Source: Nitzschia sp. DOCU1 (Eukaryota; Bacillariophyta; Bacillariophyceae; Bacillariales; Bacillariaceae). From it: a DNA stretch of 64,000 bases. A program made the translations under genes and the position numbers. Position 1 is the stretch's first letter, and each line of letters begins with the position of its first letter. The DNA lies in contig OX595989.1 in assembly GCA_951394045.1 (NCBI GenBank), positions 2,480,001 through 2,544,000 of the forward strand, read 5' to 3'. The notes under the pieces are model-generated. The model was not told the origin of the DNA, made no database searches, and saw only the letters and a list, made by a program, of their open reading frames with translations. Below, piece by piece: positions 52,821-63,162 of this stretch.

Positions 52821-55707
52821 CTAATTCACCGAAACGCCTCTGAGGAGAGCAATTCTCGCTTCAACCGATCGAAGCGCCCCTTGCGCTTTGTCGCCTCGAT
52901 TCCGCGCCATGATGTGGTCTCTCAGCTCATCGTCACTTAGAGTAGCCAGCTCGGCCAAATGAGTGACCAGCGGGTGAGGATGCCCTGCGACACCCAACGC
53001 CGAAAAGACGTTTACCAAATAATTCAAGTCCGCATTTAGATGCTCGCAACCCTTTGGAGTCAGCTGAGGGATTCGCATTATCCTCTCCAACAGACGACCG
53101 GTCACAGCCAAGCCAACGACATCCAGCCAAGCGTTGCAGAAGGCGGCGCTAGCTCTTTCAGTCTCGCTTGTGCCTTCTTCAAGTTCGGCGTCTTCTTCTG
53201 TTAGTGCCGCGTTGTTGAGGACCAGACTTCCGATTTCCCTACCATTCATCAGAAGAGTGATCGTGGAATCAGCACCATTGATTCCGGCCGATGCGGCAAA
53301 CTCGCCCCAAGGCTGCAACGCCACGTCCTTGACGCCTGTCATGACCTCGTTTGCAATCGATAGCGCTTCTTGATTGGCAGCAAATGGCTCAAAAGCTTGT
53401 ACCAAGGCAAGCATGTGCTCGCCAACCTGCGTAATGTATGCCTGGGGCAACGTTCCGTACGAGTCAAAGGCAGCCGCGGCTGCACCTTTGCTCCAAGCGG
53501 GCATCTCGGACATTCCCGACAAGTGCTTTCTGGGAACAGCAGAGCACACGTCAAAGACGAACGTATGACAGCTGTGCGCCAAGCGCTGAATGGCGTCTTC
53601 GGCTTCTGGATAGAGAACGACACCCCGATCGCCTCCTTCGGGAGTTGCAGCCAGTCGATTCAAAATAGCCAAGGTGGGGTTGCTTTCATCAGCGGCTTGA
53701 GTCGTGCCGCTTTCCTCGTCTCCGCATACCAGCTTGGTCAAGATGGAATCAATTTCCACGACCGACAAGGAATCCGGCAACGAGAAGGACGACGAGGCAA
53801 TGCTAGTCTTGCCTGTGAGGGCTCGTTCCACCTCGGCATCTCTCTGGATATGGCCCACAATACGATCGGACAAGAGCGCCAACTTGTCTCTGGTCTTTTC
53901 TTCAAAGGTTCGTAAATCACGTCGAAAGTTACCAGCCAATTTCAGTACTTCCATGGCGCAAAGCACGTGCTGCTCATCAAAGGCTTCCGCCAGACGATTG
54001 GCATCCGCAGTCATGGCCGCAGAAAGTGTGCGAACCGCAATGACCACTTCTCCCACGTGAGTGGTCAAAATCTTGTCCACGGCTCCCAAGGCGGGTGCGA
54101 CGCGGTAACCTCCACTCAAGAGCTCAAAGCGCACCAACGAGCCCTCCGTCAAGGGGAAGATAAACGGCGCCAAGTCTTTGAGCCTCTCGGTCGCATCCTG
54201 CAATGTCTCAAAGGCGGCCGACGACGACGACACGGATCCCACTACTTGTCTCATATCCTTGGCAATCATGGAGGTCGCCACTTGCAAGTGTTTTGATTCA
54301 AGTTGATCAAATCGTTGCTGGTAGTTGGCAAAGGGAGATGCTACTTGCAAAATAACTGCGACCATGTCTTGGTAGAGCCCTACTCCCGTGTCTCCCTTTT
54401 TGGCCATGCCAGATTCCGCCAAATCCAAAAAGGCTCCAGCTACTAATTCATAGGCGAGAGACAGAAATCGTAGCGCCGATTCGTATACGGCACAAACAGA
54501 TTCAAAGGAACCTTTGGAGGTCATGGTAGGATTGGAGGAAAAGACTGACTCCAAGCGACTTTGAAAGGATGGCAAAATGGGCCGAAAGCATTCTCGCAAC
54601 ACCTGGAAAGCGAATGAATCAATCATCATGGTTAGAGTTAGCTACAATTCGCTGGGTAGAGACACTTTAAACATGAATAATGATCTTGTTTCTTCTTACC
54701 TTGACCACAACTTCTGGTGCTTCTTCCGCTCCAAATACTGTCGCTGACTGTCGCCGTTCTTCTGTCAAGAGCTGCAACACCATATCATACCAGTTTGGCA
54801 ACCAGGTACTAAAATCGCTCTTGTCCGATGCCTCCATGTTTCGTTCTCCTGTTTCTGCATTGTAAGACGGCGAAAAGGCAAACCAGGCCTTGTGCAAGGC
54901 CCCTGGTCTTGTCTTGACATATTCGTCTCGTAACGAATCCATTTTATCGAGCTTGCCATACAAGGCCACACATTGCTGAAGAGGCGCCAAACGAGTATTC
55001 ATATTTTGCAAGGCATGTTTCAACTGGGGTTGTAACAAGACCTGCACTTGTTGCCGCACCTTGGCGATTGCTAACTGTCGGTCTTCTCGATGCGGCATAC
55101 CTCGTAATGCACGTTCTCCATTTTCTAGTTGCGCCAAGGCATTGACTGCTTCTGTCAAATTTTGTTGTGCCAACAAGGGTGGAATCGAACTCATGGTCGA
55201 ATCCCAGGTAGCGGCTGCTGTCAAGACTTGTTTGGTCTTGGACAAATTGGATCGCAAGGCATGCAAGGTGCTCAGTGTTTCCAGAGAGCTGGACAATTCT
55301 TGTTCTTCTTCATTAATGGCCGTTTGTTCTAGCAAAGTTTGAGCATCCATGCGCATTCCTTCCAGACCGACACCGACGCGTCCCACATCGGCCGCACATC
55401 GGGGTAAAATTGCTTGCAGTTCGGCACCAATCCGTCCAATATCTTCATGACAGGATTGGGTTTGCAATTGGAGTTGCAAAGCTAATTCGGCCATGCGCGT
55501 TTGCAAGGAGGAATCCATGCCGGGAGCAGGAGCCTTGGCATCGGCTGCCGTCGATACCTGACTCAAGGCTAAATTGAGATAGGCAGCGACACTGAATTGA
55601 GAATTCGAACTCAGTAATTGAGACAATCGTTCCTCCAAAGTTCCCTCGGCTGCCAACAGCACTGACGAGGAAGGGGCCGAGGACGGCGAGAGGAGGGGAT
55701 CTGCCAT
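52821..55707 (-). CDS. COG7: COG7, conserved oligomeric Golgi complex subunit
   Basis: Two exons, 54700-55707 and 52821-54602, with a 97-nt GTAAGA...CAG intron; the join reads PEVVVK-VLRECFRP. The 929-residue product is mostly helical, with an N-terminal coiled region, then TWDSTMSSIPPLLAQQ (near 170), LQNMNTRLAPLQQCVALYGK and KAWFAFSPSYN. The second exon has LEAR-like helical bundles, including SFESVCAVYESALRFLSLAYELV and LTEGSLVRFELL. The order and composition match COG7, although the protein is longer than the animal one (about 770) through Ala/Ser-rich insertions. COG7 is in lobe B of the tethering complex for retrograde intra-Golgi vesicles. It converges on the unknown gene with a 58 bp spacer and is divergent from the kinase gene. 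Confidence 0.82.
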
Positions 55708-56226
55708 TTTCGTTTGCTGCTCCTACTGACAATCAGGGGCACTCTCAAAACAGCACTAAGGGACTGTCACCAGCAAAGGAAGGTAGTGGAAGGAACCACC
55801 TATCTGAACACAAGTGGTTCAATGAAAATGACAATGGACGCATCCATCTGCCGATGACTGCAATGGATCGGTTTGGGGGAAATCACGGAAGATCCTCTTC
55901 TATTGAAACGGGGAAATAAAAGGGGGGCGTTTGAGTTGGTCCCACGCGTACTTGACGAGGTCTCGCCATGGTAGTGAGTGGACACGATGCGCCGTACGAG
56001 CTCTTCACTGGTCTGTTTTCCACACATCAAAATGTCACCATGGCACGCCTGGAGACGTTCATGTGGACCTTGATTGCCATTACAAATCAGCAAGGATTAA
56101 TAACCTCAGGCCACAAATCGGTCAAGGGAGAACGTAGACGAGCCGATCATCGTTGACGGCAGAGCAACCCATCCACTTTTCTAGTGATTCCACCTGGTCG
56201 ACTGAATCGCCCCATAAATCATCATC
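55708..56226. other. Divergent intergenic region (COG7 / STE20-type kinase)
   Basis: A 519 bp region between head-to-head starts. Short frames are unconvincing; no other feature. Confidence 0.4.
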
Positions 56227-57612
56227 ATGGCAGAGACTTCCGAGTGGCCCACAGATCCAGCGCTGTACGAGCTGATTGGAAAGATCGGACAAGGCGCCTT
56301 TGCTTCTGTCTGGAGAGCCAATGCCCAAGACCCGGCAGGCGACGAGCAGAAGAAACGAGAATGTGCCATTAAAGTTCTTAATTTGGATCATGTGGACAGC
56401 AATCTCAACGAAATCCGACTGGAAGTCCAGGCCATGCGGCTTTCGAGTCATCCCAATATCCTGCAGTGCCACGCAGCCTTTGTCAAGGCGACAGATCTGT
56501 GGCTAGTCACTCAGCTTATGCGTAAAGGATCCAGTCTGCATTGTTTAGACGGAGCGAGACGAAAGTACCGCGAGTTGGGGCGGCCGGCTCAAAAGATGGA
56601 AGATCATATTTTGTATATTTTACACGAAACCTTGCTGGGTCTACAGTATATTCATGACAATGGTCAAATTCATAGAGACATCAAGGCTGGAAATATATTG
56701 ATTGATTCAGATGGTCGTGTACGAATCGCGGACTTTGGAGTGTCCGGATGGCTCGTCAATGCCGGAACGCACCAGGAAAAGGCCAAGACCTTTGTGGGCA
56801 CACCCTGTTGGATGGCGCCCGAAGTCATGGAACAAGTTCATGGCTATGACTATAAAGCGGATATTTGGAGTTTGGGTATTACTGCGCTAGAACTCGCCAA
56901 GGGTTACGCTCCGTATGCGAGGTATCCTCCAATGAAAGTATTGATTCTAACGATTCAAGAAGATCCACCGTCGTTGGATACCTACGACGAGGAGGATGGA
57001 ATGGAGGATGAGATGGAACAAGTAGTAGAAGAACAATTCACAAAAAACTTTCGGCAGCTGGTGGAGAAGTGCTTGCAAAAGAATCCAGCCAAACGACCCA
57101 AATCACAAGAATTGTTGGCCAGCAAACACTTGGATGGCTTTCAAGACGAAGATAAACGAAACATGCGGCGGACAACGCTCGTGGAACAAGTCTGTGAGCT
57201 CATTGAAGATGTGGGGAGCTCCACGTCCATGGCTCAGCACCTTGTGAGTAGCAAATCGGGCATGCCGGGCAACACGCCTATTTCCATTATCATGTCGACG
57301 GAAGAAAACAATCGGCCAGCTGGTACCACTTGGGTGTTTGCGGATGGATCCCAAGTATTGGCCTCATCGACAACGAACAATTCCACTGTAGACGATGTTA
57401 TGGAAGAATTGGATCAGTTTGGACAACAAACAGGAGGTGAACACTACAAAGGCGTTGCCGGAGCCAAGCAGGAGGGTGCATCAGGTAGCACAGCTCCCGC
57501 GTCTGGAAGTGGCAAAGACGAAGACGAGCCGGATGATCTAATGGCCTTTATGGATGAATTTGAATTGAATACTCAAGGAGAGAATTTCTCACGGGAGGGC
57601 AAAGGGTCATAG
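56227..57612 (+). CDS. STE20-family protein kinase, OSR1/SPAK (FRAY) type
   Basis: This 461-residue intronless kinase has every catalytic element: glycine loop GKIGQGAFASVW (about 18-29), Lys49 in AIKVL, HRDIKAGN (149-156, Asp151), DFG (169-171), and the STE20 signature GTPCWMAPEV (191-200) with an activation-loop Thr in KTFVG. The group VSGWL after DFG and ELAKGYAPYARYPPMKVL are typical of OSR1/SPAK and plant blus1-like kinases. An acidic insert (YDEEDGMEDEMEQVVEE, about 255-271) interrupts the C-lobe. The tail (about 365-461) is Ser/Gly-rich; a short block TTWVFADGSQVL is not clearly the OSR1 substrate-docking (CCT) domain. OSR1/SPAK regulate ion co-transporters under osmotic stress in animals; that role here is inference. 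Confidence 0.88.
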   Translation: MAETSEWPTDPALYELIGKIGQGAFASVWRANAQDPAGDEQKKRECAIKVLNLDHVDSNLNEIRLEVQAMRLSSHPNILQCHAAFVKATDLWLVTQLMRKGSSLHCLDGARRKYRELGRPAQKMEDHILYILHETLLGLQYIHDNGQIHRDIKAGNILIDSDGRVRIADFGVSGWLVNAGTHQEKAKTFVGTPCWMAPEVMEQVHGYDYKADIWSLGITALELAKGYAPYARYPPMKVLILTIQEDPPSLDTYDEEDGMEDEMEQVVEEQFTKNFRQLVEKCLQKNPAKRPKSQELLASKHLDGFQDEDKRNMRRTTLVEQVCELIEDVGSSTSMAQHLVSSKSGMPGNTPISIIMSTEENNRPAGTTWVFADGSQVLASSTTNNSTVDDVMEELDQFGQQTGGEHYKGVAGAKQEGASGSTAPASGSGKDEDEPDDLMAFMDEFELNTQGENFSREGKGS

Positions 57613-58089
57613 GAGGACGAGCAAACGTTGGAGAGAATTCGTCTTCGATAGCTGTTGCTATCATAGCCAGCATCAGCGAGCATAATTCCAAAGTAAGCCT
57701 CATTCTCTCCTTCTCCTTTATAACCCTAACAAACCTAACTGAACCCTTCGCAGCTTGGCGAATAATATATTTTATTAGGCTTCATTAATAGGGTGATGAT
57801 TGGCTATGGTTGATGTCCCAATAGTCCCATGTAAATGAGAGATCTAGCAAAAGGATTGACTCCAAAGCCCTAGGGACGGACGACTTTCAGACGACGGCGA
57901 GACGGACGGTGGACGCACCGTCACGCACGCACGTTTCACGTGGAGAGGTTTGGCCGGCGGACAATGCCAGACCGTCGATTTTTGTGGCGGGTTTTTGTTT
58001 GCTTCCGATCGATCTGTTTCATGGCCCTCTTTCCATGATGATTGCGAGCCAAACTTGGTTCATTATTCTATGCTCGCAACACTGGCAAC
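57613..58089. other. Intergenic region between kinase and PheRS alpha genes
   Basis: A 477 bp spacer between two plus-strand genes, with an AATATATTTTATTAGG AT-rich run near 57763-57778 that may belong to the kinase 3' end. No gene. Confidence 0.35.
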
Positions 58090-59684
58090 ATGACAGAAGC
58101 AAGCGAGACAGCAATCTTAACCTACCTGGCGTCATCGCCAGATGCCGTTATTGAAGATACCTTCCCCTGGTCCGAGGAATCCAAGCTGGATCATGCCGCG
58201 GTGGTCGGTGCCATAAAATCTCTCTTGACGGATGAATATGTTCAAGTTAGCAATTTGTCGACGAGTTTCTATTCCTTGAGCAGCGAGGGTCAAACCATCC
58301 TTGAAAATGGATCCCAGGAGATCCTTGTGCTCAAGGCGTTGAATGAGGCCGGAAAGCTGTCGCTGCCAGACTTGGAGGCCAAAGTGGGCAAGGATGTGGC
58401 AAAGATTGGCATGGGCAATTGTATGAAAAAGAAGTGGCTCAAGAAGGACGGTGCCGATCTTGTTCCCTTGAAGAAAGACGAAGAAGTGGAGGACGAAGTA
58501 CAAATCATTCTGAAGAAGCTCGCTGATGCGAATTTCGCAGAGAGTGCCCTTCCTGAAAAGGTACGTTCAAGGGTATTTTCTGTCATCAGGGAGCATTGCC
58601 ATGGGGAGCTTACAAAATTTTATTCACATTTGATCAAAAGGATGCCAAAGACCTGAAACGCCGAAAAATCGTGAGTCTTGTTACCCGAAAGTCTCATAAG
58701 GTGACAAGGGGTCCGCAATATGCTCCTCAGCGTGTTAAGAAAGCGGCCGATTTGACAAAGGAAATGCTCGACTCGGGAGCCTGGAAGACGGCGCAGTTCA
58801 AGCCCTACAACTTTTTGACACTCGGAGAGAAAGTAGGAGGAGGATACCTTCACCCATTGCTGAAAGTTCGAGCGGAGTTTAGAAAGATTCTGATGGAAAT
58901 GGGATTTCACGAAATGCCCACCAACAAGTGGGTCGAATCTTCGTTCTGGAACTTTGACACCCTCTTCCAGCCTCAATCCCACCCGGCTCGTGATGCTCAC
59001 GATACTTTCTTCATCAAGGAACCCGCTCTCACAGTCAGTGTTCCTGAAGAATATTATGAACGGGTCAAGGAAATGCACGAAATCGGAGGAGCAGGATCCA
59101 TCGGATACAGATACGATTTCAAGCGCGAAGAAGCTATGAAGAACCTTCTACGAACGCACACTACTGCCATTTCGTCTCAAATGTTGTACAAGCTGGCGAA
59201 CCAACCTGGTGGTTTCAAACCAGCTCGTTACTTTTCAATCGACCGTGTTTTCCGTAACGAGACAATGGATGCGACTCACTTGTGTGAATTTCACCAAGTT
59301 GAAGGTTTGGTGGCGGACTATGATTTATCCCTGGGTGATTTGATCGGAACCATCGAAACTTTCTTCAAGAAGATTGGTATCACCCAGCTGCGTTTCAAGC
59401 CCGCCTTCAATCCTTACACGGAACCTTCCATGGAAATCTTTGGTTATCACCCAGACTTGAAGAAGTGGACGGAGATTGGAAACTCGGGAATGTTCCGACC
59501 CGAAATGTTGCGGCCCATGGGACTGCCCGAAAATGTGCGCGTCATTGCTTGGGGTCTCTCCCTGGAACGGCCTACCATGATCAAGTACCGCATCAGCAAC
59601 ATCCGAGATCTGTTTGGTCACAAGGTCGAAATGGCTCGAACTCGAACTGCACCCATCTGCAGGTTCGAAGATGCCACACAGTAA
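58090..59684 (+). CDS. FARSA: Phenylalanyl-tRNA synthetase alpha subunit, cytosolic
   Basis: Two exons, 58090-58560 and 58641-59684, with an 80-nt GTACGT...AAG intron; the join reads [13 protein letters not shown]. The 504-residue protein has the eukaryotic N-terminal winged-helix DNA-binding-like domains (about 1-150). The class II catalytic core follows: the motif-1 region around [38 protein letters not shown], the motif-2 [25 protein letters not shown] and motif-3 [14 protein letters not shown]. It pairs with a beta subunit (not in this window) to charge tRNA(Phe). The ATG at 58090 (MTEASET) is used; the frame upstream has no better start. No targeting sequence is seen. Confidence 0.96.
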
Positions 59685-59764
59685 ATTACGAAGAATTGTT
59701 TACGGAAGTAATCTTGAGATTGCTACACTAAGAGTAGGGCATATTCGAGTAAACGTCTCGTTAG

Positions 59765-61198
59765 TTAGGGCATGCGAGGCTTCTCCGCCCCACCAAGAAG
59801 CTTCGTCGTGAATCGATCCAGCCGACGTTCCTTGTCCGAAATCCCCAGTTCCTTTGCCTTGTCGAACCAATAGCTCGCCTTTTTAGCCTTGTCTGGGTGC
59901 CTGCTCGCTGCAAGAATTCGAAACAGCGCTATGAACGTGACTAGCGTAGGTTTGCAAGCATCCGAAGGATTCCTTGCCGAAAACTCCAACAGGCTGGTCA
60001 GCAACGCCTCTGCTTTCTCCACACAATCTGGCACGCGATGTGCATTGTTGGCGAGAATGTTTAGCAAACAATTGTAGGTAATCACACCAGGTGGGTCCTC
60101 TAGTATCCCATTTTCATAGAGCTCGCCCATTTTGATAAATATTTCCTCGGCGGACTCGAAGGCGTCAGGCGCCGACGATTTGGACCATGCCGACAAGACG
60201 GTGTTGAACGACCAAACATTGGGGTGGACTCCAGTGTTATCGTTCGCTAGTGATTCTTCAAACATCTCCCGCAAAAGCCGTTGCGCATGTTCTGGTTCTC
60301 TTGCATTAGCATATGCTTGTAGCACTGTGGTGTAGTGGATCGTATTGACCTTCAAGTCATGCCACTGCTCGTCGTTCTTGCTCAAATCAATGATTCGACG
60401 CATCAGATTCTCTGCCCTCTGGGCTTCCTGGATACTCCCGCTTTTCGACCAGGCCTTTAGAATGGTTCCAATAGTAACATCGGTGGGACGTAGTTCGGGC
60501 CGATCCACCGATTCTGTAAAGAGTCGTTCGAGCAGCTCTTCCGAAAAATCAATGCGTTCAGCCGGGTCAGGGCAGTACGAAGCTCCATCCAAGATGATCG
60601 AATAGGTGGCAACGGTCGGCTCGAAAATCCCTTGTGCCGTGGACAAGTAACCTTCTATTCGTGCCAACATTTGAGATGGCAGAATTTTACTTTCAAATTT
60701 CTGAAATTGCTCCTTCCAGCTTGCCAAAACAGCATGAATCAAGTATATGTGAAGCCGAAACTGGGACTTTGAATGTGCTGCTGCTGCCGCTTCTTCCACT
60801 ACGCGGTCCAGCAGTCGAAAACAAAGGTCAAGATCCTGACTTTGCTCGGCTCCCGCCCAATACAAGATCATCGTCTCAGCCTTGTGCCACAACAAGGTAT
60901 CGAAGGATCCGACTGGGTGCACTTGACGATCTAGTAACGCCGTCGTGGATTCCTTCCACCAACTATCAAGTGTCACTGGTGGCGGCAATGACAAAGACAA
61001 AGGGCGCTTGGTTCCCACTGAAATTGCCAGCATTTTTGGGCGAAGGAAAGGATTGAAGTCTTGACACGGAACAACGACATGACATTGTCGTCGTAGCAGC
61101 TGACACGGCTGAGTCGAGACGCTGCGTCGACTGTTGGATCGTTCGAACGTTCGTGCGAGCATCAAGCGCAATCTGCTGGGAATCCTGCACCTTTCCAT
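59765..61198 (-). CDS. Second pentatricopeptide-repeat protein, probably mitochondrial
   Basis: This 477-residue intronless protein starts MERCRIPSRLRLMLARTFERS (ATG at 61198; the frame extends to a GTG at 61213), an Arg-rich presequence without acidic residues for about the first 20 positions after Glu2, fitting mitochondrial import. PPR-like repeats include TVATYSIILDGAS, TIGTILKAWSKSGS, TIHYTTVLQAYANAREP, WSFNTVLSAWSKSSAP and ITYNCLLNILANN. The repeats are of the same W-containing kind as in the long PPR gene at 46.6-49.9 kb. PheRS alpha lies tail-to-tail with an 80 bp spacer; a TRM11-like gene is head-to-head. The RNA target is unknown. Confidence 0.87.
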   Translation of the reverse strand: MERCRIPSRLRLMLARTFERSNSRRSVSTQPCQLLRRQCHVVVPCQDFNPFLRPKMLAISVGTKRPLSLSLPPPVTLDSWWKESTTALLDRQVHPVGSFDTLLWHKAETMILYWAGAEQSQDLDLCFRLLDRVVEEAAAAAHSKSQFRLHIYLIHAVLASWKEQFQKFESKILPSQMLARIEGYLSTAQGIFEPTVATYSIILDGASYCPDPAERIDFSEELLERLFTESVDRPELRPTDVTIGTILKAWSKSGSIQEAQRAENLMRRIIDLSKNDEQWHDLKVNTIHYTTVLQAYANAREPEHAQRLLREMFEESLANDNTGVHPNVWSFNTVLSAWSKSSAPDAFESAEEIFIKMGELYENGILEDPPGVITYNCLLNILANNAHRVPDCVEKAEALLTSLLEFSARNPSDACKPTLVTFIALFRILAASRHPDKAKKASYWFDKAKELGISDKERRLDRFTTKLLGGAEKPRMP

Positions 61199-61618
61199 TC
61201 TACCTAGGGACACTCCACTTCAACAATCGTTTATCCAGAATGGAATCAAGGGCACAGCAAGGTGCCAGGTCCTGTAAAGCAACAAAGCAAGAGGGGTAAA
61301 TTTGAAAATGCGAGACTTCAAAGATGGAAAAAAATGGGGAAAAGGATATGATGATGAGGAAAGATCCGCGTGATCGACTTCTGTGACTGAATCAGTCTGG
61401 CCGACGGACGGACGAATCATCACTTGCAGTCGAAAAAGTCGACGCTTGATGAGACGTCTGATGACACGAGAGCCATCACTTTTTCTTTTTCTCAGGAAAA
61501 GCTGATGGGTCGGGGGACGATGATGAGGAGCACGAGTAGAGAGTTACCATTTCATTGACTTGACTATACCGCGCAGCCTTTTAGACAATTGGCTGGTGAA
61601 GTGGAAGTCCTGTTCAAC
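61199..61618. other. Divergent intergenic region (PPR / TRM11-like)
   Basis: A 420 bp region between head-to-head starts. No feature other than probable promoters. Confidence 0.4.
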
Positions 61619-63162
61619 ATGATTTGGATGCAAGGCGTTACCACTATTTTCTATTTGCTGGTTGTTCCGTCAAGTGCCTTTTATCCATCCGTCCCGCCAC
61701 ATTGCAACAAGTGCCAGCCAACCAACGACATCAAGGCAACGATGGTTTCTACTGCCGAGACCATGGCTCAACAAGATGATGACGAGTCCATGATTCCACC
61801 ACGACAACTAGTGATTCACTGGCGAGGAGAAAAGGACAGTGGCTACAGCAAGCCCTTTCGTCAACTCGAATTTACATCGGCGTTGGAAGCGGAACTAGGG
61901 ATCCCCTTCGACAATCCTTTAAGAATCAACTTTTCCAATGCCCTGAACTATACCGGTCAGACTGTCATGGCAGATGTTAATATTGAACATTTCAATGAGG
62001 CGATGCAGTACGTGGAGTTTTCAGTTCAGAATCTACAAACCCCCATTTCGACGAGGGACGTGGTTCGGGCTGTCCAACGGTGCTCGTTGGTACACGCGGT
62101 CTATGAAGTAGTTGCAGTGGCAGATGATTTGAACGAATTGGCTCCTTTGGCGATTAACGATGGAGGCTTTGCCGACATGTACAAGGGTGGCGAAAATGAA
62201 AAGATGACTTGGTGCTTCCGAGCTCGCAACTATCGAGACCCCAACGCCTCAGATGCTGGCAGGGAAAAACGATACGGTTCTCGGGCAAGATCCATGGCCT
62301 TGGAAAAAGCGGGCCTAATGGCGCTGAAAGATTTGTTGATTAGGTTTAGTGGGAAAGTGGATTTATTGGAACCAGACTGTAAGATTTATATCTTCGATGG
62401 TCTCGTGGGCAAGGGCAAGACATTGGCGCGCCGAATGGCATCCGGTCCAAGGGTAAGCTACCCGTTTGTTATGCGAAAATGTACACATGCAATTCTGTCC
62501 CCAATCTCACATCCTGCTAGACTTCGTCCATCGCACCTGCCACTCGAATCTGCGTCACAACCACTCCATTGTGCCCCATTGCCTCCTTTTCACTGTGCAA
62601 CGTTGCTCGCATCTCCAATGGTTCGCGCATTTTGGATCCTTACGCAGGGTCGTGTGCCACGCTACTGGCGGCAGCCATGATTGGACCACAATGTCAGACA
62701 GTGGGCATTGAAATCGCCAACAATTACATGGTGAATCGAGAGGATATCCGTAAGGACTTTGATACGCGAAAATTGACTCCGCCAGTGGCCTTGCTAGAAG
62801 GCGACTCGGCCGATCCTGACATGCGACGACAAGCGCGAGAAGCCGTTGGATCACAACCGTTTGATGCCATTGTCGCCGACCCTCCTTATGGTATCCGAGA
62901 ATCCACCGGCTCGAGTGAAAAAAGTCCCTTGGAAGAAGTCTTTGCTTCGATTGCCAATGATCGTGACGCGGGGAATCGATTACTGAAGAAGGGTGGGCGA
63001 TTGGTCGCCTTTGTACCAGTGACAGACGAGGAAATTCTTTCGGATATGCTCCCCAGCAGCGACTTGACGGAACAAGCTGGGTTGGTGTTTGAAGTCTGCC
63101 GAGAACAGCCGCTGAACGAAAAGTTGAGCCGCTGGCTCGTTTCATTTGTCTGCGTCCGATGA
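61619..63162 (+). CDS. TRM11-like tRNA guanosine methyltransferase with a plastid-type N-terminus
   Basis: Two exons, 61619-62452 and 62521-63162, with a 68-nt GTAAGC...TAG intron; the join reads ASGPR-TSSIAPATR. The 491-residue product has a THUMP-like N-terminal half (FRQLEFTSALEAELG, RDVVRAVQRCSLVHAVYEV, WCFRARNYRD). A Rossmann methyltransferase domain follows: RILDPYAGSCATLL (SAM site), VGIEI, and the catalytic DPPYGIRE. This is the architecture of Trm11, which with Trm112 makes m2G10 in tRNA. The N-terminus is a signal-like helix (MIWMQGVTTIFYLLVVPSSA) followed by FYPSVPP, matching the diatom plastid junction with Phe21. An internal ATG at 61742 (Met42) would give a form without this leader, starting before the conserved region. 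Last 21 bp overlap the DUF501 gene. Confidence 0.82.
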
